Below are positions 1 to 9,830 of a stretch of 64,000 bases of DNA, piece after piece (the first letter of the stretch is position 1; every line of letters starts with the position of its first letter). The DNA is taken from contig JAPVLO010000522.1 in the NCBI GenBank assembly GCA_027257055.1, forward strand, positions 1,798,001 to 1,862,000, in the 5' to 3' direction. The notes under the pieces were generated by a model. That model was given only the letters and a program-made list of their open reading frames with translations. It was not told where the DNA came from and did no database searches. A program made the position numbers and the translations under genes. The stretch is from Cephalopachus bancanus. Taxonomy: Eukaryota > Chordata > Mammalia > Primates > Tarsiidae.

Positions 1-563
1 TGGTATGAGAGGAGAGCGTTCTGAACTGGTAGGTAAACTCCCTGAACCGGTAGGTAGCTGGAACTCCCTGAGAAAGAAAAATTATGATTAATAACAGTTT
101 TAACTTTGGAGAAAAAAATAGTGGGACCGTCTACCAAAGAAACAATATCAGTAAAAACCGTTATCATTCCATTATCCCAAGTAACAGGCTGAAAAGTTAG
201 AGGGTTAGGCATATAAGCCCAATAGGTCTTACTTACACCATGATCAGCATTAATATGGCTTACCTGAAGGGTGAGAATGGTCATCATAACAACAAAAACA
301 GTAGATGACGTTAAAGAAATATTTTGTGAATGAACCAGTCTCTCTGCTTCAAGAGCCAGGGCTTTAAGCTGCCCCCACGTGGGAAAACTTTGGCCTCTGG
401 TGGAAGAAGCATACTGTCTTGGCTGGGGATGTGGGGGTCTGGACCTAGAACTGGAAGAAGAGTGAGAACAGGGAGGTCGCAGAATGCGGTGCATCTGAAT
501 CTGCAGTGGATGGTTATGACGAAGAGTAAGACGCCTCATTCTCAGGATTAGAATTCTCTCCTC
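1..563 (-). pseudogene. ERV1 env N-terminal remnant
   Basis: The minus strand of this segment matches the first third of the ERV2 env region (36.4-36.9 kb), including the stretch that contains a hydrophobic segment typical of a retroviral Env signal sequence. The N-terminal part is rich in serine and arginine, as in ERV2. Only short open stretches remain and the gene runs off the left edge. An Alu has inserted just upstream of the env start region at 564. Envelope function in cell entry is known for the family; this copy is broken and incomplete. Confidence 0.7.
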
Positions 564-854
564 AGCCAGGCTCAGTGGCTCAGCCAGTAATCCCGCACCT
601 TTGGGAGGCTGAGTGAGTGGATTGCCTGAGCCTGTGGGTTCAAGACCTGCCTGGGCAGGCGAGACCTCATCTCTACAATAAATAAAGAAAAAATTAGCTG
701 AGCATGGTAACGCATGCCTGTAATTCCAGCTACTCGGAAGACTGAGCCAGAAGGATCGCTGCAGCCCAGCAGGTTGAGGCTGCAGTGGCCGGGAGCGGCC
801 ACTGCACTCCAGTCTGGGTGACAGAGTGAGACTCCAACTCAAAAAAAAAAAAAA
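564..854 (+). mobile_element. Alu SINE, full length, with target-site duplication
   Basis: A dimeric 7SL-derived Alu, plus strand. It has the left-arm 'tgggaggctgag' box, a mid-element A-rich linker, a right arm ending in 'gactccaactc', and an A14 tail. The 13-bp duplication gaattctctcctc is present at 551-563 and again at 855-867, so both ends are fixed. The linker sequence differs from simian Alu and points to a strepsirrhine lineage (inference). It split the ERV1 env/integrase region and is therefore younger than ERV1. Confidence 0.95.
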
Positions 855-867
855 GAATTCTCTCCTC

Positions 868-2070
868 TTCTGGTTCTGAATTATTCTGATTTGGGCTGGG
901 TTCCATCTGACAGCTCTACACCTTGGCATGGGCATTGAGTTGGGCATGTCGAATGAGTCAGTCTGGTATCCAAATGGGCGATGAAGAGTTCTGGGGAAAG
1001 ACGCAAGCATACCTTCTCCCACATGTCAGCAATACATCAGGCCCTCTCCATTGACCTGTAAGGAGATCTTTCCATTTGACCATAGGCTTAACAGTTTCTG
1101 TCGGATTCTTTGGATCATCTAGCCATAGCTGAATGATCCAAAGAATTCAAATTAAGGTGCTTGAGTATGAATAAAGCATGGCTTACAATATGATGAAGGG
1201 AACTATATTTAAATTCTCCCCTTTGTAATTTAATGATTTGATTTTTTAAGGTTTGACAGGCTGTCTCAACTATGGCTTGATCCTGAGGATTATAAGGAAT
1301 TCCTGTGAAATGAGAAATGTTAAATTGAACACAAAACTGTTGAAAAACTTTAGACGTATGAGCAGGAGCATTGTCAGTTTGTTTGTTTGTTTGTTTTGAG
1401 TTGGAGTCTCACTCTGTCACCCAGACTGGAGTGCAGTGGCTGCTCCTGGACACTGCAGCCTCGACCTGCTGGGATCCAGTGATCCTTCCACCTCAGCCTT
1501 CCATGTAGCTGGAGCTACAGGCCCGCACTACCACACCCAGCTAATTTTTTGATTTATTGTAGAGATGAGGTCTCACCAAGTTGCCCAGGTGGGTCTCGAA
1601 CCTGCTGGCTCAAGCAATCCACTCACCTCAGCCTCCCAAATCACGGGATTACAGACTGAGCCACCGAGCCCAGCTGCATTGCAGTTTTTAAATGTTTTGG
1701 GATACCCAACTGTGAGAAACAAAAAATAAATGTATCACATCCTTATAAGCCTCTCCTGTTCTGACTGAAACCAATGTGACATGGGAAAATGTATCCACAG
1801 TTTCATGTAGGTAAGATACCTTTCCAAAGTTGGAAAATAAGTCACATCCATTTGCCATAGGACATTGGGCTTCAATCCTCAGGGATTAACCCCCGCTGGA
1901 GCACTGTTAAAGGTGGGACATGCTGGGCAATTTTTAACAATTTGCCGAGCTGCTTCTCTAGGCAACTGAAACTGATACCGTAAGGCAGTGGCATTTTGAT
2001 GATGGATTTTATGAGATAATTGAGCTTCAATAACTGCCTCTGTTTCAACAGCTGCACATATTTCTGGTTT
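868..2070 (-). pseudogene. ERV1 integrase remnant
   Basis: The minus strand resembles the ERV2 integrase region at 36.9-37.7 kb: C-terminal domain at about 890-1150, catalytic core at about 1240-1830, and N-terminal zinc-binding region beyond that. An Alu at 1381-1674 interrupts the core, and several stops break the frame. Integrase would join viral cDNA to host DNA through a D,D-35-E core; that core is not continuous here. Confidence 0.72.
1381..1674 (-). mobile_element. Alu SINE, inverted, inside ERV1 integrase
   Basis: Dimeric Alu on the minus strand. It starts on the plus strand with a (gttt)n-type tail, followed by 'gagttggagtctcactctgtc', and ends at 'ccgagcccagc'. The flanks gcattgtcagttt (ending 1381) and gcattgcagttttt (from 1676) look like a slightly diverged target duplication. 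The uninterrupted ERV2 sequence has a single copy of this site at about 37411, which confirms the insertion point. Confidence 0.93.
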
Positions 2071-2072
2071 AG

Positions 2073-2842
2073 TTAGACTGTCAGCCAATTGATTGCCTTT
2101 ATGCAGAAGTCCCGGAAGGCCAGAATGAGATCTAATGTGGCCAACAAAATCTGCTCCTTTCTGACACAAATTAATTGTTGTAACTGAACAAGCAACTCCA
2201 AAATTGTAGTTTTATTGGTAGGAATAGTAACTGTCTCAATATGAGGAAGCAATCCTTTAATATAACAAGAGTCAGTATACAAATTAAACCTTTTTTTCTT
2301 TAAAACAGAAAGGCATATAGAACTGCTTTTAGTTCTGTTCTTTGTGTTGAAGTTCCTGAAGTATTTAAAACATGGGGCTCATCATCATTTATTGTCACCT
2401 CTTTCTCATTAGGTGAACCATCAGTAAAGACCAAGGCCGTCCCCTTGAGGGGAACTAGGGAACAGCTGCGAGGAAAAATTATGGGGTTTTGTTTTACAAA
2501 CTGCAACAATGGATTTTTAGGCAAATGGAACAAGATTTGTCCCCTGAAATCAATTAAAGCTACTTGCCAATCATCATTGGTCTGTAACAAGGTTTGAAAC
2601 TGAGTTTTGTCATATGGGACAATAATATTGTCCACATCCTTCTCAAACAATTTCACACTTCTCTGTCTACCTTTAGTTATTAACAAAGCCACTAAATAAA
2701 GATAAGATGCCAAAACCTTTTTAGAAGAGGCTGGTAAATGTAACCACTCCATAGATCCTTCCTGCCACAAGCACCCTGTTGGAGTATGAAAAGTAGTCAA
2801 CACAATTAATTCCCATGGTAAATTATAATTTACTCTTTTCAC
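2073..2842 (-). pseudogene. ERV1 RNase H domain remnant
   Basis: Two open stretches on the minus strand together cover the RT connection/RNase H region. The stretch 2300-2842 contains 'VFTDGSPNEK' with the RNase H Asp, and a Glu-containing 'RTELKAV' motif. The piece at 2073-2282 has 'MYTDSCYIK' with the third acidic residue. RNase H removes the RNA strand of the RNA:DNA hybrid during reverse transcription. Frame changes near 2290 and 2850 separate it from its neighbours. ERV2 has the equivalent at 37.7-38.3 kb. Confidence 0.82.
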
Positions 2843-2905
2843 CTTTTGAGACTTAATGGCCTTCTCTACAAGAATTAAGGCCTTTTCTGCCTCGGATGTT
2901 AAAAC

Positions 2906-3772
2906 TCATTTAGAGGTGAGGGAGGAAGCCCCCTGCAATATATTAAAAAGAGGCTTTAAGTTTGCAGTAGTTATATGCAAATAAGGTATTAGCCAATTAA
3001 TATCTCCCGATAATTTTTGAAAGTTGTTTAAAGTCACCAAATGATTTCTTCTTAACTGCAAAGGCTGATGACTCACTGTCTGAGTGTGTAACACTCGGCC
3101 AAGATAAGTAAAGGGTGGATTGGTTTGAATTTTTTCAGAAGAAATTTTCAAACCACAGCTTGTCAAAGCTGTCAATGTATCATTTAAAATGTTATGAAAA
3201 AGAGCACGATTTTGATGGGCTTGTAAAATGTCATCTATATAATGCACCAGATAAAGGTCAGGGTATTGATACCTAATATCTTGTAAAGCAGCATCAACAT
3301 ATTTTTGACACAAGGTAAGGCTATTTTTCTTTCTTTGTGGCAGGACTTTCCACTGAAACCTCTGGCAAGGTTATTTAAAATTCTGGGAAGGGAGGCTAAA
3401 TGCAAATCTTTTGCAATCCTCAGAACCTAAAGGTATAGCAAAAAAGCAATCTTGTAAATCAATAACTATGATGTTAAAGTTTGCGGGAATAGCAACCAGA
3501 GACAGCAGCCCAGGCTGTAACACCCCCATGTTCTCCATAGTGGCATTAATGGCTCTTAAATCTTGCAAAAGTCTCCACTTGCCAGATTTCTTTTTTTATA
3601 ACAAATATAGGGGTATTCCAAGGGCTAGTAGAAGGGTCATATGGCCAGCTTCCAGCTGCTGCTCCCATAAAGCCTTAACTGCCTTAAGTTTTTCTGATGG
3701 CATAGGTCATTTTCACCCAAACTGGTTCATTAGTTTTCCAGGCAATAGGGTCAGCAGCTTTAAGAACAATGT
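2906..3772 (-). pseudogene. ERV1 reverse transcriptase remnant
   Basis: The minus-strand frame 2906-3313 carries the polymerase motif as YIDD ('LVHYIDDIL'). The ERV2 copy has YMDD at the same place. The stretch 3371-3568 covers the fingers/palm segment with '[11 protein letters not shown]', which includes the first catalytic Asp. A frameshift lies between the two. At about 3772 the sequence changes to L1 in the middle of the N-terminal RT region, so the rest of pol, protease and gag is absent. Confidence 0.85.
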
Positions 3773-4673
3773 CCTCATTTTCATTTGTTTCCAGGTATCT
3801 TTTGATCCCTGTTTTGATTTCGCCGTTGACCCAGGAGTTGTTTAGCATCATGCTGTTTAGTGTCCATGTCTTTGTGGGTTTTGGGGGGACTTTGTTGGTG
3901 TCTATGTTTATTTTTATTCCACTGTGGTCCGAGAAGGTGTTTGGTAGAATTTCGGTCCTTTTAAATTTGCTTATGCTTGATTTATGGCCGAGTATGTGGT
4001 CGATCTTAGAATATGTTCCATGTGGTGATGAGTAGAATGTGTATTCTGTGGTCTTTGGATGGAGTGTTCTGTAGGTATCAATTAAGTCCATTTGGTCCAA
4101 AGTCACATTGAGGTTCCAGATCTCCTTGCTGATTTTTTGTCCTGATGATCTGTCTAGGGTTGTGAGTGGGGTATTAAAGTCCCCAGTTATGATAGTGTTA
4201 GAGTCAATATCTTTCTTTAGTTTTCCAAGAAGTTGCTTTATGAAGGTTGGCGCACCTATGTTGGTTGCATATATGTTTAGGATAGATATTTCTTGTTGAT
4301 GGATTGAGCCTTTTATCATTATGTAGTGGCCTTCTGTATCTTTTTTGATTTTTAATAGCTTGAAGGGTATTTTGTCTGAAATTAAGATTGCTACTCCTCC
4401 TTTCTTTTGTATTCCGTTGGCCTGAAAGTCTGTTTCCCATCCTCTTACTTTGAGTCTGTGGGTGTCCTTTCTAGTGAGGTGAGTCTCTTGAAGGCAATAG
4501 ATTGTTTCCTGATGATATTTTATCCATTTTGCCATTCTATGTCTTTTCAGTGGTGCATTTAGTCCGTTCACATTTAGGCTAATAATTGAAATGCAAGAGT
4601 TGATCCCTGTCATAAGGTTCTTACAGAGTTGTTCCTGTTTGTTGTCTTTCTTTGGGTTTTGGTGTTGGTTCAT
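3684..4673 (-). pseudogene. L1 ORF2 endonuclease domain fused in frame to ERV pol remnant
   Basis: An uninterrupted 329-codon frame on the minus strand. About residues 1-300 are the L1 APE-type endonuclease. Its catalytic signatures are all visible: Asn in 'ISLNVNGLN', Glu in 'LQETHL', Asp/Asn in 'TGDFNTPL', and the terminal 'SDHSGI' His. The last 30 or so residues come from the ERV1 pol frame, not L1. L1 endonuclease nicks target DNA to prime reverse transcription; with no RT this product could at most nick. The frame is closed by a stop in ERV sequence. The start is the usual L1 ORF2 ATG after a short gap from ORF1. Confidence 0.85.
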
Positions 4674-4686
4674 GTGTGTATTTAAT

Positions 4687-5647
4687 CTTTTGCCTGTACT
4701 CTTGTGAAGAATGCTGTTGTTCTTTTTTCTTTTTCTTCTGTGTTCATTACTTTCTTAAGTGTTTCTTGTAGAGGTGGTCTGGTGGCAGCATAGGTTCTCA
4801 GGGATTGGATGTCTGGAAAAGATTTCAATTCTCCCTCACTAATGAAGCTTAGTTTGGCTGGGTAGGTTATTCTTGGTTAAAATTGTTTCTCTTTTAGAAC
4901 TTTGAAGATAGGGCTCCAGTCTCTCCTGGCCTGAAGGGTTTCTGTGGATAAATCTGCTGCTATTCTAATTGATTTTCCCTGGTAGGTAGTCTGGCCTTTT
5001 TCTCTTGCTGCCTTTAGGATTTTTCCTTTCATAGCTACTTTGTTTAGGCGAATTATTATGTGTCTGGGAGTTGGTCTTCTCGTTTGTTGTCTTGCAGGGG
5101 TTCTCTGAATCTCTTGTGTTTGAACTTTTTCATCCTTAATGAGATGAGGGAAGTTTTCTTGAATGATTTCATGAAATGTTTGTTCCAGTGTGGCTTCTGT
5201 TTCTCTTTCTGCCTCAGGAAGCCCAATTATTCTTAGGTTTGGTCTCTTGAAGTGATCATTCATCTCTTGCAGGTTTTGTTCTGTCTTTTTGAGCTTCTTT
5301 TCTATGCTTTTGACATTTTGGGTTAGTTCTGTGTTTTGGTCTTCGAGCTCTGAGATTCTTTGTTCTGCTTGGCTGATTCTACTTTCCATGCTTATTAGTC
5401 TGTTGTTCATTTCCATCACAGTATTCTTTACTGCTGTCATTTCTGACAACAGCTCCTTCCTATTTTCTTCTTGTCTCTCCTCAATTTTTTAAATTCTCTC
5501 CATTAATGTCTTGGTGTCTGGGTTTGTTGCATGTAACCAGTCAATCTGGGGACTCTTCATTGTCTGTGTTCCAGAATCTGTTTTCTCAGTGTCTAAATTC
5601 CCAAGGATCTGTGTAAGACCTATATTCTTCTTTTGGTTTTTCTTCAT
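4687..5647 (-). pseudogene. L1-A ORF1 (RNA-binding chaperone), two stops
   Basis: The minus-strand frame starts at the ATG near 5647 ('MKKNQKK', shared with L1-D and L1-E). A stop lies near 5490 and another near 4876, after 'LKEKQF'. Between them are 190 open codons (4877-5449) with a coiled-coil heptad region ('ISELEDQNTELTQNVKSIE') and the central RRM-like and C-terminal domains ('RRPTPRHIIIRLNKV'). ORF1p trimerises and coats L1 RNA. Only about two point changes disrupt an otherwise full-length ORF1. Confidence 0.85.
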
Positions 5648-7040
5648 TTGTGCGGTTTTTCCCCCTCCCTACTTTTTCTTTCCCTCCATGTCACCCTCTT
5701 CTTTAATTCTGTTATTCAGGGGTAAAGGGATTGGTTTTACTTCTGTTTGTTCAATCTCCTATTCTTTATATATGTCCTCTTACTTTGTTCAATTCTGAAG
5801 TTGCACTGTAGGTTGGAGGTGGTCTTTTTTGTAGTTTTGAGATGTATTTAAGGGGAGAGATGTGATTCAAAATCTGTCTGCAGGTCCTGGTATTTGCTGA
5901 CAGGCCTGTGGATAATGTGGAACCCACTTCCCACTGCCCTGGAATCTGTCCATGCAGTGGGGCTGTAGGTTTATTCCCTGAAATAAAATGTGGTTAGCAG
6001 AGGGGAGAGAATGGAGCAGATAGTGGGTTGAAGAGGAGGGTGGAGAGATAGAAGAGTAAGGGGGGAAACAAACGAGTGTGCCAACAAATAGAGAGAGAGG
6101 CCTATACTGAAACAGATAAAAACAATAGACCACAGCTACAGTCGAACCAACTCTCATACAAACAAAAATAAAACATATAGTGATGCTAATATAAAAGCTA
6201 ACCAACCACCTTGTTAGTGTGCTGTTCCTCTATACAAAGATATGGTTTACAGAGAGAAGAAAAGAGAAGAAAAGGAAAAGGAAAAAAGAAAAAAGGGAAC
6301 AATACAGTAGGAATAGAATTAAGTCATTAAACTGATAGAATCAATGAAGCACACTCTGAGACATTTTGTTTAAGTCCAATGTCCTTTCAGGTCTGATTTC
6401 TAGTTTTCTTTTCAAGCTGGTAAATTAGTTTGCAGTTAGAGTCAGTTGCCCCTGATCTGCTGTGAAGGACAGTTCAGATTAACCTTCCTTCAGCAGTTTG
6501 GTCTATGTCTTTATCAAGCTTGTTTCTCCCGTTTCGGTGTTGTTACCTTGAATCGCCAGCAGGTGGTGCTATCTCATCTGCTCGCCTGAGAGTGGGTGGG
6601 GCCGGACAGGAACAAGATGACTGCCTGCCTCCAAGCAGGCAACAAGAGCCCCCCGCCGGGCGGGCAGGACAGTCTCAGATGCAGGATAGGTGGCAGCGAT
6701 CCCAGCAGATCTTCCCTGAAGCGGTTTGTTGTGGATATCCTCAGGCTGGGTGGTGTGATGTGCTATCCCTCCCAGAGGCCGCGGCGGCAGTGGCGATGGT
6801 GACGGCAGCAGCAGTGGGGGGAGGGCCTGTGGCAGCGGCGGCAGCGGCAGTGGCGGGACTGTTTGCAATGTAGTCAAACTGTCCAGTCATTGCGATGGCA
6901 ACAGCCAAGATCTGTCTGAAGAGCAGGCTGCGATGCTGGGGTCCCCAGCCCCCTGGGCTGAGAGTCAAAGACCCACTGCAGATCTCCTTTGCAGAGGACT
7001 TCAGACGCCAGGTTGACCTGTCTCCATCTTGCCACGTCCC
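5648..7040 (-). promoter_or_regulatory. L1-A 5' UTR
   Basis: Non-coding 5' region upstream of ORF1, about 1.4 kb. Near ORF1 it is purine-rich on the plus strand (6230-6300); further out it becomes GC-rich with a (ggcagc)n-like stretch at 6780-6870. Several open frames cross the GC-rich part on both strands but they reflect composition, not genes. L1 5' UTRs hold an internal pol II promoter; no precise element can be assigned here. Confidence 0.7.
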
Positions 7041-7084
7041 TCCCCACTACATTTTATTCCAATGTGATTCAGATTTTAAACTCT

Positions 7085-7215
7085 GAATTCACAGAACAAA
7101 GAGAGGTGGAAGAGATCCGAGGAATTCTTGCTGGAGCAGAGACAGGGTTTATTAAGAGACTAAGTGAGCTCTGTCGTGACAAGTGGGGGATAAAAAGCAC
7201 AGAGCCCAGGGAAAA
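7085..7215 (-). repeat. LTR-like fragment upstream of LILR-like copy 1
   Basis: A segment of about 130 bp. Its minus strand contains an AATAAA-type signal ('cttaataaaccctgtctctg') followed by 'ctccagc'. A similar fragment occurs at about 23940-24030 in the same orientation, and at 19745-19877 in the opposite orientation. Each sits just upstream of a LILR stalk exon. The family is not assigned. Confidence 0.55.
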
Positions 7216-7314
7216 GGCTCAGATCTCTAGAGCTCCTCACTAACACCTTTGTTTCTTCTTCTGATAAAATTTATATTAGCCACAAGGAAATAAAAATATT
7301 ACCTCCTATTACAT

Positions 7315-7365
7315 GAACAACTGAGACCACCAGCCTATCACACAACAAGTCAGACTCCAAGACTG
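7315..7365 (+). pseudogene. LILR-like copy 1, stalk exon
   Basis: A 51-bp segment resembling the LILR stalk exon, ending in 'gactg' followed by a GTGAGT donor. Copies at 19880-19930 and 24138-24188 have the same length. The expected acceptor AG is replaced ('ttacat'), so splicing into it would fail. No Ig exons of this copy are present to its left, where L1-A begins. Confidence 0.7.
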
Positions 7366-7514
7366 GTGAGTGGGGGCATGCTTTCAGGTATGTAGCTGGG
7401 CACAGAGGGTCAGGTGCTGTTAAGAGGAGGAGGGTGCTCTGGGTAGACATTCAGGGATCCTGGGGGATTTTGATCTGCCCTGATCTCTGTAACCTCTCTG
7501 TCCACCATCCCCAG

Positions 7515-7650
7515 CCTCACAGACCCAGAACTACACAGTGGGGAATCTCATCTGGATGGGCATGGCAGGCTTGATCCTTGCAGTCCCCAGGATTCTGCTG
7601 TTTGATTCTTGGCATAGCCAGTGAAGCCCCCAGAAGCATCCAGGAGGTAA
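7515..7650 (+). pseudogene. LILR-like copy 1, transmembrane/cytoplasmic exon
   Basis: After an acceptor 'ccccag' the plus strand reads 'QNYTVGNLIWMGMAGLILAV', then 'LLFDSWHSQ' and a stop near 7624. This is the short-tailed, activating LILR/FCAR/PIR-A-type membrane exon. Activating members carry an Arg early in this helix that pairs with the FcR gamma chain; here that codon is TGG (Trp). The stalk exon lies 150 bp upstream with a typical intron between. With no upstream Ig exons and a dead stalk acceptor, it is a relic. Confidence 0.85.
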
Positions 7651-8480
7651 ACAGGAAAGACAACAATGTACCATTCAGAGTGACAGAAACTTGGAAATAA
7701 ATCTGATGATACCACGATGTTCTGGAAGAAAATCTGTGACACATTGGGGAACTGTCTCCTGAAAATGTGAAGGGGACTACACATGGTCATGTGCAGGGAA
7801 AATGCCTGAGGTGTGTGGAGGTGTCTTCTTCCAATAAACTGTGATTCTTTCACTCTTTCCTGTTGTTGACTTTTTTTGACTTCCCTGTTCGTCTTTTCAT
7901 TCCCCAAGACATGAAATTACTTCACTCATGGCAAAATTGTGTTCACACCTCTGTGATCTCATACCCTGCTTCACTTTTGTGTAATATATACATCTTTTTT
8001 GTAACTATCATATTTTATTATGTGTGCGGTTGATTCTGTTTCTATAGCTCAAAACATGGAAATTGGATGAAAGAACTAAATAAATGGAAAACATGAAATT
8101 ATCCCCCCCAAAAAGATAACTCCTCAAGGATGTCCTAGCATCTGCCCCTCTTCATAACATGCTGATTGTTTAATTTCTTTAGAGATATTGCCACTAGGAA
8201 TCACCACAGGATGTTTGATGGAACAGCCCAGTGATGTACTGCCAAACCAGATCTCTGAAAAAATCATTTCTATGAAGCCTCGGTCTGTGCCATTTGCTTA
8301 TCACTGTGCTGTAAATACCCTATGGTCAGCATCAACGTGCCAACGTGACATCACTGAATGCCAGTTGGGAAGTCATGGGCAGAAGTGTCTCTCACAAGTG
8401 TGCATGAGCCAGTTACAATCCATCTCTGTGATGTCCTTCATGTGCCATTATGTTTCCTTTTATTCTAGTTTATGATCATT
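7651..8480 (+). pseudogene. LILR-like copy 1, 3' UTR and flank
   Basis: Sequence after the membrane exon is paralogous to 24520-25190 after copy 3. Shared stretches include the one around 'tctggaagaaaatctgtgac', an AATAAA-containing 'ccaataaactgtg' at about 7834, and 'tgcttcacttttgtgtaata' near 7968. The paralogy identifies it as the ancestral 3' UTR and downstream DNA. No reading frame here is believable. Confidence 0.7.
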
Positions 8481-9520
8481 TCTTCCTCATGCTTATAGTA
8501 CAGTTTCAGTAAAAATGTGGTTACAAAATTATAGCATATTGGAGGCAAAAGATAGAAACAGTCGCATCAATTTTTAAACACACAGTTATGCATGTAAAAT
8601 TTTAGCCATTACTAGCTGGGATGCAAATTCTATAAATCAATTGAAGGAGAAGATTGGAATAGTCTCATTCAAAGGAAGAGACATAAAACTAAGACTCTTA
8701 AGTATACACCCTAGAGAAAAAGGTGTACATCTTCACCAGGACACCTTTACAACATTGATATGAGTGTTGGAATTATAACCCAAAAGCTATAAAATAAGTT
8801 TAAATACATATACCATGAAAATATTGAAGATTTTATTATTTTCAGCCACACTGAGACTTTATTTATAATATATTTCTTATTGGAAAGATTCAGATAAACT
8901 TTCTTTCCTCTAGTAAATGCTTCATCTATTATGGACAATGCAGGCATATAATATGTACATTTTCTAATTGTTGAGAGGTATATCATGGGTTCATGTATAT
9001 ATACATATAGTTTAAACATATATATCTATATGCATATATACAAAGATAGACTCAGTAGCATATACATATACTAATATGAACACATAGTCTATATGGATAC
9101 ACTATGTGAGTATATGCATACATTAATACAAATGTGTGTACAAATATATCAGGATTCGTTTTTATATACAGCCTATGCCATATATAAAGTTAGAAAGCGT
9201 TGCCATATGTGAACACAACAGATGGAGAAAGTACCTGTATATTTTTATTCGTACACTTTATCTTTTCTTTTTACTTATCAGTTTTTAATCAAGGTTTGAA
9301 TCACCAAACATGCGTTAATTTATTCTCTATGTATTTCAAGGACATATAATTTGACAAAAGTTAATGAGTTGGATAATCATTGCTAATAGTTTCTTTAAAA
9401 CATAAATTATCCATTTTTTCATTTAAAACTTTTTGTATTATATTACATTGATTGAATATTAATATTGTCAATAGCGATTTTAATAGCATATCTTACTTTG
9501 CTGTATGATATTGTACTATT
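8481..9520. other. AT-rich intergenic DNA, no gene seen
   Basis: Strongly AT-rich, with a run of alternating tata/cata sequence at about 8990-9180 ('tatatgcatatatac'). Open frames are short and low-complexity. I see no exon, RNA gene or clear transposon. Confidence 0.6.
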
Positions 9521-9524
9521 AGTT

Positions 9525-9830
9525 ATTTTTTGTTTATTTGTTTGTTTGTTGGGTCAGAATCTCATTCTGTCATCCAGACCGCAGTGCAGTGGCACAATCA
9601 CAGTGCACAGCAGTCTCAGCGTCCTGGGCTCAGGAAATCCTCCCACTTCAGCCTCCTGAGTGACTGGGAATACAATTTGTTTCACTATACCTGGCAGTTT
9701 TTAAAATTTTTATTTGTAGAGACAAGCTCTCACTGTGTTGCCTAGGCCGGTCCCAAACTCCTGGGCTCAAGGGATCCTGTCACCACAACCTCCAAAACTG
9801 CTGAGTTTACATGCAAGACCTACCATTCCC
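9525..9830 (-). mobile_element. Old Alu SINE, inverted
   Basis: The minus strand carries both Alu arms in degraded form. On the plus strand one sees 'tcagaatctcattctgtcatc', 'cagcctcctgagtgactggg', and later 'gtagagacaagctctcac' and 'cctgggctcaagggatcctg'. It is more diverged than the Alus at 564 and 1381, so it is older. A (ttgt)n-like tail precedes it. Confidence 0.82.

Larger units (their letters stand above)
1..3772 (-). mobile_element. ERV1: internal fragment of a betaretrovirus-like provirus
   Basis: A minus-strand retroviral interior without LTRs, gag or protease. Reading on the minus strand it holds reverse transcriptase, RNase H, integrase and the start of env. It is a diverged paralogue of the provirus at 34.9-42.3 kb, and blocks match in the same order, for example the integrase and env-start blocks near 37.0 and 36.5 kb. 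Alus interrupt it at 564-854 and 1381-1674. On the left it runs off the window; on the right it stops abruptly at about 3772, where L1 sequence begins. All coding parts carry stops or frameshifts, so it cannot be autonomous. Class II (MMTV/HML-like) assignment rests on its similarity to ERV2. Confidence 0.88.
3773..7040 (-). mobile_element. L1-A: LINE-1 lacking its 3' half
   Basis: A minus-strand L1 retaining, from right to left, a GC-rich 5' UTR (about 5648-7040), ORF1 (about 4687-5647) and the endonuclease part of ORF2 (3776-4673). The RT domain, C-terminal domain and 3' UTR are missing, and the element is cut at ERV1. New L1 insertions are normally 5'-truncated, so loss of the 3' half implies later recombination or deletion. 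The right end is approximate: an L1-start-like 'gccaagatgg' on the minus strand lies near 7040. Confidence 0.9.

Noticed and set aside
6505..6968. Overlapping alanine/proline-rich frames on both strands
   Set aside because: L1-A 5' UTR with GC-rich triplet-like sequence; no domain and strong mirror overlap.
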